Below are positions 6,001-9,119 of a stretch of 9,119 nt of DNA, one piece after another (the stretch's first letter is position 1; every line of letters starts with the position of its first letter). The translations under genes and the position numbers were made by a program. Under the pieces are notes generated by a model. The model worked only from the letters and a program-made list of their open reading frames with translations. It had not been told where the DNA came from and did no database searches. Source of the stretch: an uncultured Clostridia bacterium (GTDB lineage: Bacteria; Bacillota; Clostridia; Oscillospirales; Acutalibacteraceae); assembly GCA_904420155.1 (NCBI GenBank), contig CAJFUH010000128.1, forward strand, positions 1 to 9,119, in the 5' to 3' direction.

Positions 6001-6324
6001 ATGGATCAAGCAGACAGCTTTCAGCATCGCGTTTTTTGTATGGTGAGGGAAATCCCAAAGGGTTGTGTGGCTACTTATGGGCAGATCGCTTTTCTTGTGG
6101 GGAATCCCCGGGGAGCCCGGGCGGTGGGCTGGGCGCTTCGCCGCTGCCCTTTTCCAGAGGTGCCGTGCCATCGGGTGATCAACGCCCAGGGGACGCTGGC
6201 GCCTTCGGATGTATTTGGAGGCGATAGCGTACAGAGGGAGCGGCTGGAGAAAGAGGGTGTTCCCTTTCGGAAAAACGGCCGCGTGGATTTGAAGCAATGC
6301 CTGTGGGATCCCTGGAAGGGATAG
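6001..6324 (+). CDS. Single-domain MGMT-family DNA alkyltransferase / ATL-like protein
   Basis: A 107-aa protein comprising only the C-terminal DNA-binding domain of O6-alkylguanine-DNA alkyltransferases. Visible motifs: VFCMVREIPKGCVATYGQIA (11-30); the arginine-finger region GARAVGWAL (38-46); PCHRVI (55-60) with candidate methyl-acceptor Cys56; NAQGTLA (61-67); and a tail QRERLEKEGVPF...VDL...LW. Length and opening (MDQADSF) resemble E. coli YbaZ-type alkyltransferase-like proteins, which usually have Trp or another residue in place of this Cys. Here the Cys is kept, so it could be a minimal suicide alkyltransferase repairing O6-alkylguanine, or a lesion-flagging protein for nucleotide-excision repair. 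The start at 6001 follows GGAGGAG (5990-5996). It has its own promoter; neighbours give no functional link. Family certain, activity uncertain. Confidence 0.9.
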   Translation: MDQADSFQHRVFCMVREIPKGCVATYGQIAFLVGNPRGARAVGWALRRCPFPEVPCHRVINAQGTLAPSDVFGGDSVQRERLEKEGVPFRKNGRVDLKQCLWDPWKG

Positions 6325-6368
6325 CAGGTTCTTACAAATAGCGGGGATTTTTCCTTTTATCAGCAGGC

Positions 6369-6399
6369 AGGACCGTTCCTTTTGAAAAGGGAGGGCCTT
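6369..6399 (+). terminator. Hairpin downstream of the MGMT-family gene (possible terminator)
   Basis: AGGACCGTTCCTTTT and AAAAGGGAGGGCCTT pair at 13 of 15 positions (two G-U) around a single central G, so a real loop would open a few inner pairs. An alternative fold pairs GGACC with GGTCC (6404-6408). It lies about 45 nt after the stop but is followed only by TTATGG, a weak T-tail, so termination may be partial and azlC could be read through. The rest of 6325-6576 shows no convincing promoter. Confidence 0.4.
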
Positions 6400-6565
6400 T
6401 ATGGTCCGGCTTTGATTTTGCTTGGCCATGGTGGGTATTCTGAGAAATTTTGCAAAAACCAATCCCCTACATGATTTCAGGATGAACAGGAGCAGGGCCC
6501 GGATGCGGCGAAAGGTTCGGCTTGCAAAGAGCTTACACCTTTGGCAAGGGGCTGCTCCAATATCT

Positions 6566-6594
6566 GGGAGGGAACCATGAATCGTGCAAAAAAA
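6566..6594 (+). promoter_or_regulatory. Ambiguous azlC start: ribosome binding site, out-of-frame ATG, GTG and A7 run
   Basis: GGGAGGG (6566-6572) lies 4 nt before an ATG at 6577 and 11 nt before a GTG at 6584. The ATG frame stops at 6603 after eight codons; the GTG frame is azlC. A run of seven A's (6588-6594) sits inside both. Removing one A would fuse the ATG frame directly to azlC. Either the GTG is the start, or slippage, phase variation or a sequence error is involved. Confidence 0.6.
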
Positions 6595-7327
6595 GAATCG
6601 TGAATTATCGGGAGGGGCCTCTTTTGTCCGAGGCCTGCGGGACGGCATGCCTATTTGCTTGGGGTATGTGTCCGTTTCCTTTACGTTTGGGATGATGGTC
6701 ACGGAAAACGGTATGCCGGTATGGCTTGCCGTGCTGATCTCCATGACCAACTTTACCTCTGCGGGGCAGTTTGCCGGGACGGAACTGATCCTTTCCGGGG
6801 CGATGTATGTGGAAATCGCCATCACTACGTTTGTGATCAATATCCGGTATATGCTGATGTCGCTTTCCCTGTCTCAAAAGATTGACCCCAAGATGAGCAT
6901 GTGGAAGCGATGCGTGCTCTCTTTTGGCAATACGGACGAAGTATTCGCGGTGGCCATGCAGCATGAGGGAAAAGTAAGGGCCGATTATCTGGCGGGGTTG
7001 ATCGCTACCCCTTATCTGGGCTGGGCCCTTGGGACTTTCCTGGGGGCGGCCGCCGCCGGTATTTTACCGGAATCCGTGAGAAGCGCCCTGGGTATCGCCA
7101 TCTACGGCATGTTTATCGCCATCATCATCCCCCCATCCCGGAAACTCCGGCCGGTGGCGTTTACCGTGGTGCTGGGGGCTCTGATTTCCTGTGTGTTTCA
7201 CTATGTGCCGGGGCTCAACAGCCTTTCCAGCGGATGGATTATCATCATCTGTGCGGTGCTGGCTTCCGCGGCGGCGGCGCTGCGCTATCCAGTGGATGAC
7301 GAAGAAGAGGGGGAAGAGAACGGGTGA
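6584..7327 (+). CDS. azlC: AzlC family branched-chain amino-acid exporter, large subunit
   Basis: A 247-aa polytopic membrane protein of the AzlC family, which with AzlD exports branched-chain amino acids and their analogues (azaleucine resistance in Bacillus). The family signature is seen in FVRGLRDGMPICLGYVSVSF (14-33), the AGQFAGTELILSG segment (60-72), FVINIRYMLMSLSLS (83-97) and the NTDEVFAVA motif (116-124). Several hydrophobic segments (about 24-40, 46-66, 74-96, 136-160, 168-184, 190-208, 216-234) precede an acidic C-terminal tail (DDEEEGEENG). The only in-frame start near the family N-terminus is a GTG at 6584, set rather far from its ribosome binding site; an ATG at 6577 is better placed but in another frame (see the entry at 6566). 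The stop overlaps the azlD start by 4 nt (GTGA), so the two are translationally coupled. Confidence 0.9.
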   Translation: MQKKNRELSGGASFVRGLRDGMPICLGYVSVSFTFGMMVTENGMPVWLAVLISMTNFTSAGQFAGTELILSGAMYVEIAITTFVINIRYMLMSLSLSQKIDPKMSMWKRCVLSFGNTDEVFAVAMQHEGKVRADYLAGLIATPYLGWALGTFLGAAAAGILPESVRSALGIAIYGMFIAIIIPPSRKLRPVAFTVVLGALISCVFHYVPGLNSLSSGWIIIICAVLASAAAALRYPVDDEEEGEENG

Positions 7328-7650
7328 ACTATACCAGAATCCTGATTGGCGTGGCGATTATGGCCATTGTCACCTATATTCCCCGCATGCTTCCCCTGGC
7401 GATTTTCCGAAAAAAAATAAAAAGCCGGTTCATCCGCTCCTTTTTGGCGTATGTGCCCTATGCCGTACTGGCGGCGATGACCTTCCCGGAAATCCTGTAT
7501 TCCACCTCCAATATGATTTCCGCAGTAGCGGGATTACTGGTGGCCTTGGTGCTCTCCTATTTTGGAAGGGGTCTGCTTACCGTGGCGCTGTCTTCCACGG
7601 CGGTGGTCTTTGTGGTGGAGCAGCTTTTAAAGTGGATGGGACAGGCTTAA
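7324..7650 (+). CDS. azlD: AzlD family branched-chain amino-acid exporter, small subunit
   Basis: A 108-aa membrane protein with about four hydrophobic segments (roughly 4-22, 39-57, 63-82, 85-102) and the AzlD opening with VTYIPRMLPLAIF (16-28), then FLAYVPYAVLAAMTFPEIL (40-58). It is the obligate small partner of AzlC in the exporter. The length is normal for the family. The start is GTG at 7324, overlapping the azlC stop in GTGA, with the purine-rich GAGGGGGAAGAG as ribosome binding site in the end of azlC. No terminator is seen in the 57 nt before the next gene, so the rRNA methyltransferase gene may share the transcript. Confidence 0.92.
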   Translation: MNYTRILIGVAIMAIVTYIPRMLPLAIFRKKIKSRFIRSFLAYVPYAVLAAMTFPEILYSTSNMISAVAGLLVALVLSYFGRGLLTVALSSTAVVFVVEQLLKWMGQA

Positions 7651-7707
7651 GAAAAAGGCAAGCGGTTTGTATCTTGGCGATGGAATAAAATGAAGTGAGG
7701 AAACAGA

Positions 7708-9075
7708 ATGTCTGTGGCAAAAAATCAAGTGGTAGAACTGGAGATCACGGGCCTGACCGCCCAGGGAAGCGGGGTAGGCCGGGTAGAGGGGATGGCGGTA
7801 TTCGTGCCGGCCACCGCCCAGGGCGACGTGATCCAGGCGAAGATTCTCAAGGTAGCCAAAAACTACGCCTTTGGCAAAGTGGAAGAGATCCTTTGCCCTT
7901 CCCCGGACCGGGTAGAATCCCAGTGCCCCCAGTTTCCAAAGTGCGGAGGGTGCCTGACCCGCCATATCTCCTATGAGGCGGAACTGCGGGCCAAAGAACA
8001 GCAGGTCAAGGACGCTTTGACCCGGATCGGCGGTTTTTCCGATCTGGAAGTGCTTCCCATCATGGGGGCGGATTGCCCTAACCATTACCGCAACAAGGCG
8101 CAGCTCCCCATCGCGGCGGGGGCGGACGGACAGCTTCAGATGGGCTTTTACGCCCCTCACAGCCACCGGGTGGTGGACGCGCCTGCCTGCCTGCTGCAGC
8201 CGGAAACCTTCGAGGCTGTGACCGATACCGTCCGCAGGTGGGCGAAGAAATTCCAGCCCCAGCCTTATGACGAGCGCACCCACACCGGGAAATTTCGTCA
8301 TCTGTACATCCGGTACGGGGAAAAGACCGGGGAGGTCATGGTGTGTCTGGTGGTCAACGGCAACGGGCTGAAAGGGGAACAGGAGCTTGTGAGGATGCTT
8401 CGGGAAACCGTGCCGGGATTAAAAAGCGTGGTAGTCAACCACAACCGGGAACGCACCAATGTGATTTTGGGAAAGAAATGCCGCACGGTTTGGGGGCAGG
8501 ATTTCATCACCGACGAGCTCTGCGGGCTAAGGTTTAAGATTTCCCCCCTGTCCTTCTATCAGGTTAACCGCAGCCAGGCGGAAAAGCTGTATGGAATCGC
8601 GAAAAAATACGCCGGCCTGACCGGCGAGGAAACCCTGCTGGATCTTTATTGCGGAACCGGCACTATCGGCCTTACTATGGCCGACCAGGCAAAGGAGGTC
8701 ATCGGGGTGGAGATCGTGGAAGATGCCGTGCGGGACGCCTGGGAAAACGCCAGGCGCAATGGAATTGCAAACGCCCGCTTTTTGTGCGCGGACGCCCCAA
8801 AGGCCGCCGAACAGCTGGCGAAGGAGGGCGTTTCGCCGGACGTGATCATCCTGGACCCGCCCCGCAAAGGATGCGGGGAAGCGCTGGTTCAGGTGGCGGC
8901 GGGCATGAACCCCAAGCGGATCGTTTATGTATCCTGCGATCCCGCCACCCTGGCCCGGGATCTGAAATATTTCGCCCAGCGGGGCTATACGCCCCGGCAG
9001 GCTGTGCCTGTAGATCTGTTTCCCCGGACTGGGCATGTTGAGACAGTTGTATTGATGTCAAAAGTCAAAGAATAA
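7708..9075 (+). CDS. rlmD: 23S rRNA (uracil-5-)-methyltransferase, RlmD/RlmCD type
   Basis: A 455-aa SAM-dependent enzyme that makes 5-methyluridine in 23S rRNA (U1939 in E. coli numbering; the Bacillus enzyme RlmCD also modifies U747, and which sites are used here cannot be told). The N-terminal TRAM domain covers about 1-62. The [4Fe-4S] cluster ligands are C73-x5-C79-x2-C82 and C161. The methyltransferase domain shows FYQVN (283-287), motif I LDLYCGTGTIGL (311-322), DPPRKGC (383-389), the nucleophile Cys410 in VSCDPATLARDL, and TGHVETVVLM (441-450) with the base Glu445. All key residues are present and the length is full. The start at 7708 follows GTGAGG (7695-7700). The gene is noticeably GC-rich compared with the genes at the left of the window. 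It may be co-transcribed with azlCD by proximity. Nothing recognisable lies in the last 44 nt of the window. Confidence 0.95.
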   Translation: MSVAKNQVVELEITGLTAQGSGVGRVEGMAVFVPATAQGDVIQAKILKVAKNYAFGKVEEILCPSPDRVESQCPQFPKCGGCLTRHISYEAELRAKEQQVKDALTRIGGFSDLEVLPIMGADCPNHYRNKAQLPIAAGADGQLQMGFYAPHSHRVVDAPACLLQPETFEAVTDTVRRWAKKFQPQPYDERTHTGKFRHLYIRYGEKTGEVMVCLVVNGNGLKGEQELVRMLRETVPGLKSVVVNHNRERTNVILGKKCRTVWGQDFITDELCGLRFKISPLSFYQVNRSQAEKLYGIAKKYAGLTGEETLLDLYCGTGTIGLTMADQAKEVIGVEIVEDAVRDAWENARRNGIANARFLCADAPKAAEQLAKEGVSPDVIILDPPRKGCGEALVQVAAGMNPKRIVYVSCDPATLARDLKYFAQRGYTPRQAVPVDLFPRTGHVETVVLMSKVKE

Positions 9076-9119
9076 GATAGCGAAAAAGTGTAGAAAACAA
9101 GGGATTTCCGGGAGTCGGG

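Noticed and set aside
5956..6840. Minus-strand open frame of 294 codons spanning the alkyltransferase gene, the gap and the azlC start
   Set aside because: It is antisense to two clear genes, has no recognisable domain, and its composition (Pro/Arg/Ser/Cys-rich) looks like a reverse-strand shadow.
7627..8301. Minus-strand open frame of 224 codons opposite rlmD
   Set aside because: Antisense to well-conserved Fe-S and TRAM regions of the methyltransferase; no family features. GC-rich genes often produce such frames.

Overview
The window reads as chromosomal DNA of a Gram-positive, low-to-moderate-GC Firmicute, most likely an anaerobic member of the Clostridia (Lachnospiraceae/Oscillospiraceae type). 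The grounds are strong AGGAGG-type ribosome binding sites, consensus sigma-A promoters, intrinsic hairpin terminators, a Bacillus-like FbaA aldolase, a DUF1540 Cys-rich miniprotein, an SdpR/SdpI pair, and a lipoprotein with a CxxxxCxH...C motif that I recall from clostridial genomes. The assignment is inference from gene content. By eye, base composition rises in GC from left to right, the last gene being the most GC-rich.

Layout. 116-1336 (+) is a predicted lipoprotein of unknown function. It converges on 1524-2387 (-), the class II fructose-bisphosphate aldolase (glycolysis/gluconeogenesis). The aldolase has a clear terminator, a consensus-like promoter and a leader of about 110 nt containing a hairpin. 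The AT-rich divergent region 2388-2871 then leads to 2872-4281 (+), a membrane-anchored HtrA/DegP-type serine protease with a PDZ domain, followed by a strong terminator. Next is 4629-4805 (+), a 58-aa eight-cysteine DUF1540 protein preceded by a candidate leader hairpin. It converges on the two-gene operon 5757-4884 (-): an ArsR-type repressor (SdpR-like) overlapping by 14 nt an SdpI-like six-helix membrane protein. That operon has a perfect TTGACA-N17-TATAAT promoter carrying a palindrome between its -35 and -10 boxes, the expected layout for autorepression.

The right third is on the + strand: 6001-6324, a single-domain MGMT-family alkyltransferase (architecture of the alkyltransferase-like proteins but with the active-site Cys retained) with its own promoter; 6584-7327 and 7324-7650, azlC and azlD, a branched-chain amino-acid exporter overlapping by 4 nt; and 7708-9075, a complete 23S rRNA uracil-5-methyltransferase (RlmD/RlmCD type) with all Fe-S cysteines and catalytic residues.

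No mobile element, CRISPR array, tRNA or rRNA was seen. I found no clearly new multi-gene system; most genes are ordinary chromosomal genes. The points most worth checking are the azlC start (a well-placed ATG out of frame across an A7 run), the promoter-embedded operator of the sdpR-sdpI pair without an adjacent toxin, the Cys-retaining ATL-like protein, the DUF1540 leader hairpin, and the fba leader hairpin.
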